Origin: Candidatus Njordarchaeum guaymasense
Lineage (GTDB): Archaea; Asgardarchaeota; Njordarchaeia; Njordarchaeales; Njordarchaeaceae
NCBI GenBank assembly: GCA_030587605.1
Contig: JAUQYT010000039.1
Span: 1-7,669, forward strand
Direction: 5' to 3'
Length of the DNA: 7,669 nucleotides
Of this stretch, positions 1-5,905 are shown piece by piece (position 1 is the stretch's first letter; every line of letters starts with the position of its first letter). Under the pieces are notes generated by a model that saw nothing but the letters and a program-made list of their open reading frames with translations, was not told where the DNA came from and did not search any database. The position numbers were made by a program, and so were the translations under genes.

Positions 1-174
1 GTATTGTCATGGTAACTGGGAAAGGACGAGGCTACTAGATGACTTGTTTCGGCTGCCTGCCCTCCGGACGCACAGCTAATGGAGTGTTTCTTCGATAATC
101 TATTATTAAAACCTTTCCAGTTGGCTCACACAGTACTGTACAGGAAAGCTATATTATGGATCATGGACATCCAG

Positions 175-182
175 TTAAATAA
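175..182 (+). promoter_or_regulatory. Candidate TATA box of the UspA gene
   Basis: TTAAATAA resembles the archaeal box A. Start of transcription would fall about 25 bases downstream, near 204, leaving a leader of about 26 bases that contains the Shine-Dalgarno AAAGGAGTGA (214-223), six bases before the ATG. Other AT-rich stretches lie upstream (about 100-112 and 149-157), so the choice is not certain. The rest of 1-229 shows no gene I can support. Confidence 0.3.
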
Positions 183-229
183 CACATAAACGTACTGACA
201 TCGGGAAGCGCGCAAAGGAGTGAAGTCCT

Positions 230-1102
230 ATGGCTAATAAGAGATTCTTGAGAAGGATCCTTGTTCCCGTAGATGGGTCTGAATCAAGTCTCAAGGCTGA
301 AGAGACGGCCGCAGTAATCGCCAAGAAAACTCAAGCCACCGTAACAGTCATGCATGTAATACCTTACAGTCTCATAATCGCGAAGTTTAGATCCGGATAT
401 CAGGTTCCAGTCGCCATAAGAGACGAGTTCGTGGGCTATTTTGAAGAGCATGCTGAGAAGGTAATAAACAGTGCACGTGACTTCTTCATCAAAGAGGGTA
501 TAAAAGTCAAGTCAAATAGGATTGAGTTTAGTGACGTAGCATACAGTATCCTGAAGTTCTCAAAAGACGCGCATGATATGATCATCATGGGCAGTCGTGG
601 AGAGAACGAGAAGGATCCATACGCGCTTGGAAGCGTAACTAAGAAAGTTGCGAGGAACAGCACTTGCCCAACTTTGATTGTTAAAAGGACATCCTCAATA
701 TCAAACATTCTTGTGTGCGTTGACGGCTCCGAGCACTCAATCGATGCATTGAATTATGCCATCAAACTTGGAGAGAGAATGCAATCAAAGGTTGCTTTAA
801 TGAATGTTCAGGATCCTCGCCTGCGCGACGTATCACCCAAGACTGCTGAGGAACTCAGTGAGCATATAATGTCGACGGCCATGCGTGCGATCAAGAGAAA
901 AGAATTGAGAATCGAGAGGAGAGTCGAGTTCGGAGTTCCCCAAGACATGATAGTTGAAGTCGCTGATAAAGGAGGCTACGACTTGATTGTCTTGTCAAGC
1001 ATAGGCCTGGGAACCATCAAGCGATTCCTGCTCGGAGGGGTAAGCGACGACGTAATCCACAAGGCTACGTGCTCAGTTCTAATAGTCCCACCCAAGAAAT
1101 GA
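230..1102 (+). CDS. Tandem-domain universal stress protein (UspA family)
   Basis: Cytoplasmic stress protein with two UspA domains in one 290-residue chain. Domain 1 spans about residues 7-153 and domain 2 about 157-288. Each opens with the typical beta strand plus VDGSE (ILVPVDGSE at 10-18, ILVCVDGSE at 160-168). Domain 1 carries an intact nucleotide-binding signature G-x2-G-x9-G-S (G121, G124, G134, S135), so ATP binding is likely. In domain 2 the same signature has S256 in place of the first Gly and G270 in place of the Ser (G259 and G269 kept), so its binding may be weakened. The start is set by AAAGGAGTGA six bases upstream; the stop is TGA. A fused pair in one chain mimics the usual UspA dimer. 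It stands alone: the next gene is 199 bases away with its own TATA-like box. Family assignment is firm; the stress it responds to cannot be read from the sequence. Confidence 0.95.
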   Translation: MANKRFLRRILVPVDGSESSLKAEETAAVIAKKTQATVTVMHVIPYSLIIAKFRSGYQVPVAIRDEFVGYFEEHAEKVINSARDFFIKEGIKVKSNRIEFSDVAYSILKFSKDAHDMIIMGSRGENEKDPYALGSVTKKVARNSTCPTLIVKRTSSISNILVCVDGSEHSIDALNYAIKLGERMQSKVALMNVQDPRLRDVSPKTAEELSEHIMSTAMRAIKRKELRIERRVEFGVPQDMIVEVADKGGYDLIVLSSIGLGTIKRFLLGGVSDDVIHKATCSVLIVPPKK

Positions 1103-1230
1103 CTCAACTCTGGAAGAGAGCATACACACTCAAAACTAAATCGCGCAGCATCAGTGCGAAAGGCAGAGAAGCATATAGGCAGAGATCTAAGCGCAAAGAG
1201 AAGTTCTCGTTCAGTATTGGCGATTGGGAC

Positions 1231-1240
1231 GTTATATTTA
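1231..1240 (+). promoter_or_regulatory. Candidate TATA box of the small membrane protein gene
   Basis: GTTATATTTA is a good archaeal box A match. It predicts a transcript start near 1262 and a leader of about 40 bases ending in the GAGAGGT Shine-Dalgarno (about 1285-1292) ahead of the ATG at 1302. Confidence 0.4.
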
Positions 1241-1301
1241 TTAGCTCAATTAATCATAATCAGAAAAAGAACGAACAGAAGATGAGAGAGGTATTGAGAA
1301 C

Positions 1302-1451
1302 ATGGTATTGGAAACCAAGGAAATGGTAGGCGGCATCGTTCTAATAGTATTCGGTATTCTGTGCATCGTCTTCCCAAACTTCCTTAGCTGGGTAGTTGGC
1401 TTGGCATTGATAGTGTTCGGCTTAACTGAATTCTTGCCTAAGAAAAAGTAG
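1302..1451 (+). CDS. Small two-helix membrane protein (DUF3096-like)
   Basis: A 49-residue ORF in the spacer between the UspA and coiled-coil genes. Two hydrophobic helices, about residues 9-24 and 29-44, are joined by a short FPN turn. The N-terminus is polar (ETKE) and the protein ends in KKK. The pattern GGIVLIVFGIL, then FPN, then VVGLALIVFGL is typical of the short DUF3096-type proteins, which are inner-membrane proteins of unknown function. GAGAGGT lies about 10 bases before the ATG and a TATA-like box about 70 bases upstream. M8 (1323) is an alternative start behind AAGGAA but would clip the N-terminal polar segment. The clean alternation of helices and the basic end argue for a real gene. 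The family call comes from pattern memory and is less sure than the membrane topology. Confidence 0.65.
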   Translation: MVLETKEMVGGIVLIVFGILCIVFPNFLSWVVGLALIVFGLTEFLPKKK

Positions 1452-1462
1452 CACAGCGGGAC

Positions 1463-1490
1463 TATATTTCCTCTATCTTCTCCACTTTTT
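1463..1490 (+). terminator. Pyrimidine-rich candidate terminator
   Basis: A T- and C-rich stretch ending in TTTTT (1486-1490) begins 12 bases after the stop of the small membrane protein gene. Archaeal termination commonly uses U-rich tracts without a hairpin, and none is evident here. Position is the main support. Confidence 0.3.
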
Positions 1491-1520
1491 GGTCTTGAGG
1501 TTTCTGCAAGCTAGTAATAG

Positions 1521-1528
1521 TTTTATAT
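1521..1528 (+). promoter_or_regulatory. Candidate TATA box of the leader ORF and coiled-coil gene
   Basis: TTTTATAT fits box A well. Transcription would begin near 1550, giving a leader of about 100 bases before the TTG start at 1648. That is unusually long compared with the other genes here and has room for the short ORF 1575-1640. Confidence 0.4.
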
Positions 1529-1574
1529 CAACGGGAGAATATAGGTTGGTTGAAGAGTGAGATGGAGGCGTGGG

Positions 1575-1640
1575 ATGACCTACATCTCCGCTCAGCACGT
1601 AGTCAGCGTTATCGTATCAAGACATAGAGTGAGGAAGTGA
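1575..1640 (+). CDS. Possible 21-residue leader ORF
   Basis: A short reading frame starts at ATG 1575, six bases after a strong Shine-Dalgarno GGAGG (1564-1568). It ends with TGA at 1638-1640, seven bases before the TTG start of the coiled-coil gene and inside that gene's Shine-Dalgarno region. The peptide begins MTYISAQ and ends in a basic segment (SRHRVRK). Ribosomes finishing this ORF would stop right at the next start, which suggests translational coupling or a leader peptide. A second ATG at 1562 opens another 21-codon frame (to 1627) that would compete. Nothing is recognised in the peptide, and at this length chance occurrence is quite possible. Confidence 0.3.
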   Translation: MTYISAQHVVSVIVSRHRVRK

Positions 1641-1647
1641 ACAAGGA

Positions 1648-2055
1648 TTGAGTGAAGGCAAGGTGCCCGCTGAGAAACTAGCGGCACTTCCGAAGGATGT
1701 CAAGGATGCCCTAAGGATGCTTGAGACACAAGTCGGGGACGCTCTGAAGGAACTCGAGAAGTTCAAGCCAGTCAAAGGAGAGGCGGCAGAGTCTGTCGAA
1801 GAAATGAGGAAAGTAATTGAAGACAGAGTGACCCAGCTTCGTTCCTTGATGGACAAGTATATCGCCGACGCGCATATTACCGGAGATCTCAAGTCTGACT
1901 TCAAGAGGCTGAGCGGTCAGCTTCCAGAATTGACGTCAAAGTTGCAGGAATCAATAAGGAAACAAGCTACCTCAATCTACACGGATCGCATCAAGGTGTT
2001 CGCAGACAACATGAAATCTTCCTTGAAGCGCCTACGTAAAAAAATCGGATATTGA
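1648..2055 (+). CDS. Predicted helical coiled-coil protein, function unknown
   Basis: A 135-residue, highly charged, almost wholly helical protein. Heptad-like spacing of Leu, Val, Ile and Met runs through residues 15-40 (with the segment LKELEKF) and about 48-72. A second helical stretch covers about 81-132, with a strongly basic end (KSSLKRLRKKIGY). It has no Cys, signal peptide or membrane segment, so it is probably cytoplasmic. The start is TTG: no ATG or GTG lies between it and the upstream in-frame TGA at 1630. It is supported by GAGGAAGTGA (1631-1640) seven bases before. The basic tail could contact nucleic acid or membrane, but that is a guess. I recognise no named family. A 95-codon antisense frame across the gene looks like a shadow of its helical codon pattern. 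Confidence 0.75.
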   Translation: MSEGKVPAEKLAALPKDVKDALRMLETQVGDALKELEKFKPVKGEAAESVEEMRKVIEDRVTQLRSLMDKYIADAHITGDLKSDFKRLSGQLPELTSKLQESIRKQATSIYTDRIKVFADNMKSSLKRLRKKIGY

Positions 2056-2145
2056 ACCTAGAAATCTCAATTCTGGGAAAACTGAGAGACATCCGGGGAG
2101 AAACCGTCGGCGAAGTGGTGGACTAGCCTCTCCAAGTTCTTGTAC

Positions 2146-2151
2146 TTTTTT
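2146..2151 (+). terminator. T6 tract, candidate terminator
   Basis: TTTTTT lies 90 bases after the coiled-coil gene stop, in the gap where it converges with the transporter gene. It is the only strong T tract on this strand in the gap. No GC-rich hairpin precedes it. Confidence 0.35.
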
Positions 2152-2164
2152 ACGGCGCAACCCC

Positions 2165-2178
2165 ATGCACGAGTGCAT
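2165..2178. repeat. Perfect 6-bp inverted repeat in convergent gap
   Basis: ATGCAC-GA-GTGCAT is an exact palindrome apart from the two central bases. It lies 14 bases after the T6 tract and between two convergent genes. It could fold as a small hairpin or be a dimeric protein site. With arms this short, chance is a fair explanation. Confidence 0.3.
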
Positions 2179-2251
2179 CGGACTTTCCTAGTTCTAGTTA
2201 CTTGGCGAGACAGCTTGGTTTCCGGTGACTTCGATCAGTGATAATTACTGC

Positions 2252-3703
2252 TCATTCGACTTTTTTCTCACTTTTTTCCGCTGGCGTACGCTGGGAAGCT
2301 GAGTTCTTTTCCCGCACTCTACCTCTTGCCAGTGATGCGAATATTCCGGCGAAGCAGAGTCCTGCAAAGATAATGAACGCCACTCTTGCACTTACCAGGA
2401 AAAGCGGGTAGTAGGAAGGCGTGATTTGAACCCTCCCGATGAACAAAGCGAATAATAGCATGGCGATCCCAAGGCTAAGCGTTTGTCCAATCAGACGCAT
2501 CGTTCCAACCGTTGCGGAGGCAACACCTAAGAACCTTTTTTCGACGGAACTCATTACCGCATTTGTATTGGGGGACGAGAAAAGCGCGAAACCAAAACCT
2601 AGCAGCACTAGGATGCCGGTTATGAAGCCAAGACTCGTGTTCTCATCAATTAACGCTAGCAGAAACAGACCTGGAACTGTTAGCGCCATCCCAGCCGAGG
2701 CGACGACTTGTGGCTCAACTCTGTCTGAGAGCCTGCCTGCAAAAGGCGAGAAGATGGCTTGAACAACCGGTTGGGCTATGAGTATCAATCCTGCATATTG
2801 AGGGTTGAATCCTTTTATGTACTGCAAGTAAAGACTGAGGAGGAAACCTACTGCAGCCGTCGCACTATAATTGATGAGCGCAGCCACGTTTGAGAAAGCG
2901 AACACTGAATTGTTTCTAAAGAGGCTCACATCAAGGACAGGACTCCTTGCTCTCGCCTCCCACTTGACGAACACAACAAGCCCTAGGGCACCTGCCAGAA
3001 TCAGTAATCCACCTACCATAGAAGGTAGCAATGAGAAACCATAGATAATAGTGACTAGCACGAAGCCATAGAGGACGGAACCAAGAGAATCGAATTTCTC
3101 TCCTCGTGCTTCTGCCCATTCTCCTTTCATTTTCCAGATTAAGAAACCAATTATTGCCAAGCCGAGAGGCAGATTGAAGAGGAATATGCTCCTCCAGCCG
3201 AAGTTCTGCGTGAGGTAGCCTCCTAGGAACGGGCCAATGGAAAGTCCAAAATAGACCCCTGCAACATTGACCCCCAAAACCTTACCCCTATCCTCGGGAG
3301 GATACACGGAAATCAGAATCGCAGTTCCAGTGCCGAAGATCATTGCCCCCCCAATCCCCTGTAAAACCCGGAAGGAAATGAGAAGCAAGGAGGAAAAGGA
3401 AACTGCGCAGAGGGACGATGAGACAGTGTAGATCAGTACTCCGTAGGCGAAGACCTTCTTCCTTCCGCGAATATCCGCTACTCTTCCAAAGGGGACGAGA
3501 AACACAGCTGCTGCGAGAGTATATGAAGTCGCAACCCAGCTCAACAGAACCGCATCCATGGCGAATTCATACCCGATCGGCGGCAGTCCAAGGTTAATGG
3601 AAGACCCCATGAAGGGTGTTAGAAAAGAAGCTAATGTGGCAACAAGCAAGGCGGATCTTCTGACGTCTGCGGCATCACTCAATTTCATCCGACCGACCAC
3701 CAT
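2252..3703 (-). CDS. MFS drug/proton antiporter, DHA2 (14-TM) type
   Basis: Integral membrane exporter of the major facilitator superfamily, 483 residues with about 14 hydrophobic helices between residues 17 and 460, the DHA2/EmrB-QacA layout. Motif A is at 73-83 (GRVADIRGRKK), between helices 2 and 3. Helix 4 has LQGIGGAM (114-121), matching motif B. Helix 5 has the antiporter motif C (GLSIGPFLGG, 153-162). The SPVLDVSLFRN segment (254-264) after helix 8 is typical of the subfamily. The tail from 461 is short, charged and cytoplasmic. Substrates are usually lipophilic cations or antibiotics, with proton exchange, but cannot be read here. Starts at M1 (3703) and M6 (3688) are both possible; neither has a clear Shine-Dalgarno, though GGTGGTCGG precedes M6. 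It stands about 230 bases downstream of the hydrolase gene on the same strand, with its own promoter-like box, so an operon is not needed. Confidence 0.93.
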   Translation of the reverse strand: MVVGRMKLSDAADVRRSALLVATLASFLTPFMGSSINLGLPPIGYEFAMDAVLLSWVATSYTLAAAVFLVPFGRVADIRGRKKVFAYGVLIYTVSSSLCAVSFSSLLLISFRVLQGIGGAMIFGTGTAILISVYPPEDRGKVLGVNVAGVYFGLSIGPFLGGYLTQNFGWRSIFLFNLPLGLAIIGFLIWKMKGEWAEARGEKFDSLGSVLYGFVLVTIIYGFSLLPSMVGGLLILAGALGLVVFVKWEARARSPVLDVSLFRNNSVFAFSNVAALINYSATAAVGFLLSLYLQYIKGFNPQYAGLILIAQPVVQAIFSPFAGRLSDRVEPQVVASAGMALTVPGLFLLALIDENTSLGFITGILVLLGFGFALFSSPNTNAVMSSVEKRFLGVASATVGTMRLIGQTLSLGIAMLLFALFIGRVQITPSYYPLFLVSARVAFIIFAGLCFAGIFASLARGRVREKNSASQRTPAEKSEKKVE

Positions 3704-3818
3704 CGAACTAGATGCAAGGCGTGAACAGCCTACCCTAGCGTTCTCCTTAGCGATTCGGGCTTACCAGTTGAATTCCTTCACAAAACAGAATCATTTTTGT
3801 CTTTGAAATGGAAAGCAG

Positions 3819-3826
3819 GCATATAA
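3819..3826 (-). promoter_or_regulatory. Candidate TATA box of the MFS gene
   Basis: On the minus strand this reads CTTATATG. It places the transcript start near 3797 and leaves a leader of about 95-110 bases, long for an archaeal gene. The remaining spacer up to 3936 contains no gene I can support. Confidence 0.35.
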
Positions 3827-3936
3827 GAATATAGGTATAGTTCAAAGTTTTACAGTGGCAATCAACGGTGCCAAGAACATGAAAGGTGATGGAGGGTAGA
3901 GCGCGGCGAGATCAGTTGCTTGTATTTTTCGGTCTG

Positions 3937-4623
3937 CTATGCTTTCTTGCGTTCTTTGTTCTTCCATCTCTGCAGCGCTCTCTGTCCCAGTAATTTGGAG
4001 TACTTCTCCCACTGGCTTTCTTCGTCTCCCTTTTTCCTCCAGATCCTGAATCGGCAAGTATCGGCTCCTGCAGGGATTATCCACTTGAACTCCAGGTCAA
4101 AGGTTGGATCTACTGTTTCTCGGAGATACTTCAGTATGCCTTCGACTAGGTAGCGCTGCACTCGGCAGTCGAAAGGCCTGTATGTGTCCTGGTGGGGGCA
4201 CCAGAGAATGTCGAATATAGTCTCGTCGGATTTCAAGATTTGAGGTCTTTCGATGGAAGACCACATAACAGTGTTGACCCACGTTGTCGCGAAACTGACT
4301 TTCTCTATATCTGTTGTGCCTTTAGGGAAATATGCATGCTCAAACATCTGCTTAGCGGCGTCGTATCCGACTTTTCTCATGGCTTCGCTGACCACCCTCT
4401 GACCCTCTGGCCCGAAGTTCTCCTCCACATCCTCCATGACCTGTAAAACGGTCATCGCCATATATGTTCCCCAGATGAGCAGAGTTGAGGGGTCAAAGTC
4501 TGACCTTTTCATTACCTCTCTTCTGAATCTCTTGACAGCCTTCCTGTAGGGTATGTTAAACTTTGTTCCCCTCCAGTGCCTTTCTTTTCGTTCACCTTTT
4601 GAAAGTATCCCGTCAGTTATCAT
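3937..4623 (-). CDS. L-2-amino-thiazoline-4-carboxylic acid hydrolase-like protein
   Basis: A 228-residue soluble protein resembling the ATC hydrolase family, whose founding members open the thiazoline ring on the way from ATC to L-cysteine. Archaeal relatives are mostly uncharacterised. Residues 1-45 are basic. The centre is helical with Trp-rich segments (FATTWVNTVMW, about 111-121). The C-terminal core has the family-like order LWCP (C142), DCRVQRY (C153), then a beta strand and GADTCRFRI (C190). These three Cys could serve in catalysis or metal binding. The end is basic and may be disordered. The ATG at 4623 has AAGGTG six bases upstream and is preferred. A GTG at 4632, behind AGGA, would add three residues. 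A degraded copy of its middle part lies at 5781-5870. The family call rests on recalled pattern, so substrate is open. Confidence 0.6.
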   Translation of the reverse strand: MITDGILSKGERKERHWRGTKFNIPYRKAVKRFRREVMKRSDFDPSTLLIWGTYMAMTVLQVMEDVEENFGPEGQRVVSEAMRKVGYDAAKQMFEHAYFPKGTTDIEKVSFATTWVNTVMWSSIERPQILKSDETIFDILWCPHQDTYRPFDCRVQRYLVEGILKYLRETVDPTFDLEFKWIIPAGADTCRFRIWRKKGDEESQWEKYSKLLGQRALQRWKNKERKKA

Positions 4624-4670
4624 GTGCAACACCTTGGCATCCTATACGTGACCATGTACGCAGATAAACC

Positions 4671-4678
4671 GTATTTAC
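4671..4678 (-). promoter_or_regulatory. Candidate TATA box of the hydrolase gene
   Basis: The minus strand reads GTAAATAC, a fair box A, about 50 bases upstream of the ATG at 4623. The transcript would start near 4650 with a leader of about 25 bases holding AGGA and AAGGTG. If this promoter is used, the 80-codon frame that starts further upstream would not be on the transcript. Confidence 0.35.
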
Positions 4679-4918
4679 TTTCTTCTGACCAATTTGCTGA
4701 TGAGAGCGGCATGAGCATATCACAGATTGCCAATACAGGATAGCCAGAAGATAGAGGAACCCTCTCATGCCAAGCCGTGGTGTGAGGTATTATTATCTCA
4801 CCTGCTCTCAGTTCTGATACGAGGACAGACTTACTTTGCGGCTGGAATGCGTGCAGATCCATTTTGACGCTATAATACGGCCGATAGGGGATAAGAGCCC
4901 AAGTGAAGGGAGGACAGA

Positions 4919-4925
4919 TTTATAT
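4919..4925 (+). promoter_or_regulatory. TATA box of the small ORF-GTPase unit
   Basis: TTTATAT, preceded by the purine-rich GAAGGGAGGACAG, is a strong archaeal box A with a possible BRE. A transcript starting about 25 bases downstream, near 4948, would have a short leader containing GAGGAAGGTG (4956-4965) just before the GTG at 4968. It is the only good promoter seen ahead of the GTPase. Confidence 0.5.
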
Positions 4926-4967
4926 CATCAGAAATCGCCTTTGTGATATGTTTCTGAGGAAGGTGTC

Positions 4968-5246
4968 GTGAAACTCGCGATACAAGGTTTCTTGATGATT
5001 TTGCTCGCGACAATGATCTTGATGGCGTGGATCGGTAGAAGTGGACCGGAAGGAAAACTTCCTGTAAGTGCTTCTAAAATGATCATGAAGCCTTTGCTTG
5101 AAACAACTCTCTCATTGTTCGTGGATAAACCTTCTGTTGCCAGACAGATTCTTGACAATGGTTGTTCGCAAGTTGCTAATCCTTCGTTTAGGTCTACCTC
5201 GAGAACCAACAAGTGCCTCAATGGCGGTAGGGTTGAGAGAAGATGA
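4968..5246 (+). CDS. Putative membrane-anchored small protein coupled to GTPase
   Basis: A 92-residue ORF of unknown function. Residues 5-23 form one hydrophobic segment (QGFLMILLATMILMAWIG) that could be a membrane anchor or uncleaved signal. The rest is polar, with two Cys (66, 83) and a basic end (GGRVERR). Evidence that it is translated comes from signals rather than homology. A TATA box sits at the right distance, GAGG lies eight bases before the GTG start, and its TGA overlaps the GTPase ATG as ATGA, a sign of translational coupling. Small GTPases in archaea often neighbour a roadblock/LC7 regulator, but I cannot see that fold here. Codon choice is unremarkable and the second half looks weakly protein-like, so it could also be a decayed gene or a spurious frame inside a long leader. 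Confidence 0.42.
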   Translation: MKLAIQGFLMILLATMILMAWIGRSGPEGKLPVSASKMIMKPLLETTLSLFVDKPSVARQILDNGCSQVANPSFRSTSRTNKCLNGGRVERR

Positions 5247-5764
5247 GAGCAAGAAAGATATTCAAAGTCATAGTAGTCGGAGAGGGCAATGTGGGAAAGA
5301 CCAGCTTGGTTAGAAGATACGTCGACAGGGTCTACGTGCAAGATGTGATCCCAACTATTGGAGTGGATCTAACTACTAAGATCATACCGGGTTACGACGT
5401 GGAGAAACAGCTTCAGATTTGGGATCTTGGGGGTCAGCCGCACCTAAGAAGTGTTGCCGAACTCTTCTTCAGGGGAGCGAGCGGGATGATTGCGGTTTTC
5501 GATGTGACAAGAAAGGAGTCTCTGATTCAATTGAACGGGTGGATTGAGCGAGTTCGTCGAGTCACAGGACGTATACCTCTGGTTATCGTTGGGAACAAGA
5601 TAGATCTGAGACCTTCAGCAGATCAAAATGCTGTATGCATCACAAGAGAGGAAGGGATTCACTTCGCCTACAAGTACGATTCGCCTTATATTGAGGCGTC
5701 CGCTATAAGCGGCGTGGGCATTGAACAAGCATTCATCAGTCTTGCGAGCATGCTGGGGGTTTGA
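5243..5764 (+). CDS. Rab/Ras-like small GTPase
   Basis: A 173-residue, single-domain P-loop GTPase with every G motif. G1 is GEGNVGKTS (13-21); the G2 Thr is T38 in PTIGVD; G3 is WDLGGQ (60-65); G4 is NKID (118-121); G5 is EASA (151-154). FFRGASGMIAVFDVT (75-89) is the Rab/Ras-type helix 2 and beta 4 segment, while the double Gly in G3 is Arf-like. Q65 is the usual hydrolysis-assisting Gln, so it should cycle between GTP and GDP. No C-terminal Cys box or hydrophobic anchor exists, so membrane binding would need a partner, possibly the product of the overlapping upstream ORF. ATG 5243 is the only start after the in-frame TGA at 5234. Its Shine-Dalgarno is weak (GAGAGAAG), consistent with coupling. 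Such GTPases are common in Asgard archaea and also occur in other archaea and bacteria, so it does not fix the lineage. The process it controls is unknown. Confidence 0.95.
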   Translation: MRARKIFKVIVVGEGNVGKTSLVRRYVDRVYVQDVIPTIGVDLTTKIIPGYDVEKQLQIWDLGGQPHLRSVAELFFRGASGMIAVFDVTRKESLIQLNGWIERVRRVTGRIPLVIVGNKIDLRPSADQNAVCITREEGIHFAYKYDSPYIEASAISGVGIEQAFISLASMLGV

Positions 5765-5780
5765 ACAAAGATTGCAGGGA

Positions 5781-5870
5781 ATCTGGGACTCACAGAATTT
5801 CGAATATGGCTTTTCTAGGATCGAGGATTTGAGGTCTTAGAACAGAAATCCAAGCAGTGCGCACTACACA
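5781..5870 (-). pseudogene. Degraded fragment of an ATC-hydrolase-like gene
   Basis: The spacer between the GTPase and DUF3795 genes contains a relic of a paralogue of the 3937-4623 gene. Positions 5795-5838 align without gaps to 4206-4249, with 30 of 44 bases identical by my count, including an exact 13-mer (5826-5838 with 4237-4249) and TCGAATAT at matching distance. Translated on the minus strand it reads W-x-S-x2-RPQIL-x5-IF-x-IL, matching WSSIERPQIL and IFDIL in the intact protein. The intact TGG of LWCP is replaced by TGA (5790-5792), followed by V-P instead of C-P. Similarity fades on both sides. No Shine-Dalgarno or start is needed to explain it: it looks like the remains of a duplicated or imported copy, lying downstream of and in the same direction as the DUF3795 gene. 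Confidence 0.55.
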
Positions 5871-5905
5871 TAGCTTCCCACTCGAATTTCAACAATTCTA
5901 GCATT

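Larger units (their letters stand above)
4624..4967. other. Divergent intergenic region with one doubtful ORF
   Basis: This stretch separates the minus-strand hydrolase from the plus-strand GTPase unit and should hold both promoters. A minus-strand frame of 80 codons (4620-4862) fills part of it. It ends in an ATGA overlap with the hydrolase ATG, which would suit coupling. However, it has no Shine-Dalgarno, its only TATA-like box (TATTATA, 4871-4877) is too close to its ATG, and the peptide resembles nothing I know. A 29-codon plus-strand frame (4654-4743) likewise has no Shine-Dalgarno. I treat both as unproven. No RNA gene is seen. Confidence 0.4.

Noticed and set aside
3..38. Possible C-terminus of an upstream gene (reading IVMVTGKGRGY then TAG)
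   Set aside because: Eleven codons from the window edge are too few to tell from chance.
1069..1329. 86-codon plus-strand frame after the UspA gene
   Set aside because: It starts inside the UspA tail in another phase, has no Shine-Dalgarno, and its end overlaps the better-supported small membrane protein gene.
1617..1904. 95-codon minus-strand frame across the coiled-coil gene
   Set aside because: A Ser/Leu-rich product antisense to a Glu/Lys/Leu-rich helical gene is the expected shadow, and it has no promoter or ribosome site.
2038..2044. A7 run as a terminator for the minus-strand MFS gene
   Set aside because: It lies more than 200 bases beyond the MFS stop and inside Lys codons of the coiled-coil gene, which explain it.
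4979..5041. Second-frame stretch (FLDDFARDNDLDGV) ahead of the GTPase as a broken roadblock/LC7 regulator
   Set aside because: It is short, has no start codon, is closed by a TAG, and the frame that continues shows no convincing roadblock pattern.
4928..5341. 137-codon minus-strand frame covering the small ORF and the GTPase start
   Set aside because: It crosses the conserved GTPase P-loop region antisense and matches no family. The promoter and Shine-Dalgarno signals all favour the plus strand.
5902..5904. Minus-strand ATG opening a 29-codon frame just after the DUF3795 stop
   Set aside because: It has no Shine-Dalgarno and is out of phase with the hydrolase-like relic, which is the better explanation of that spacer.
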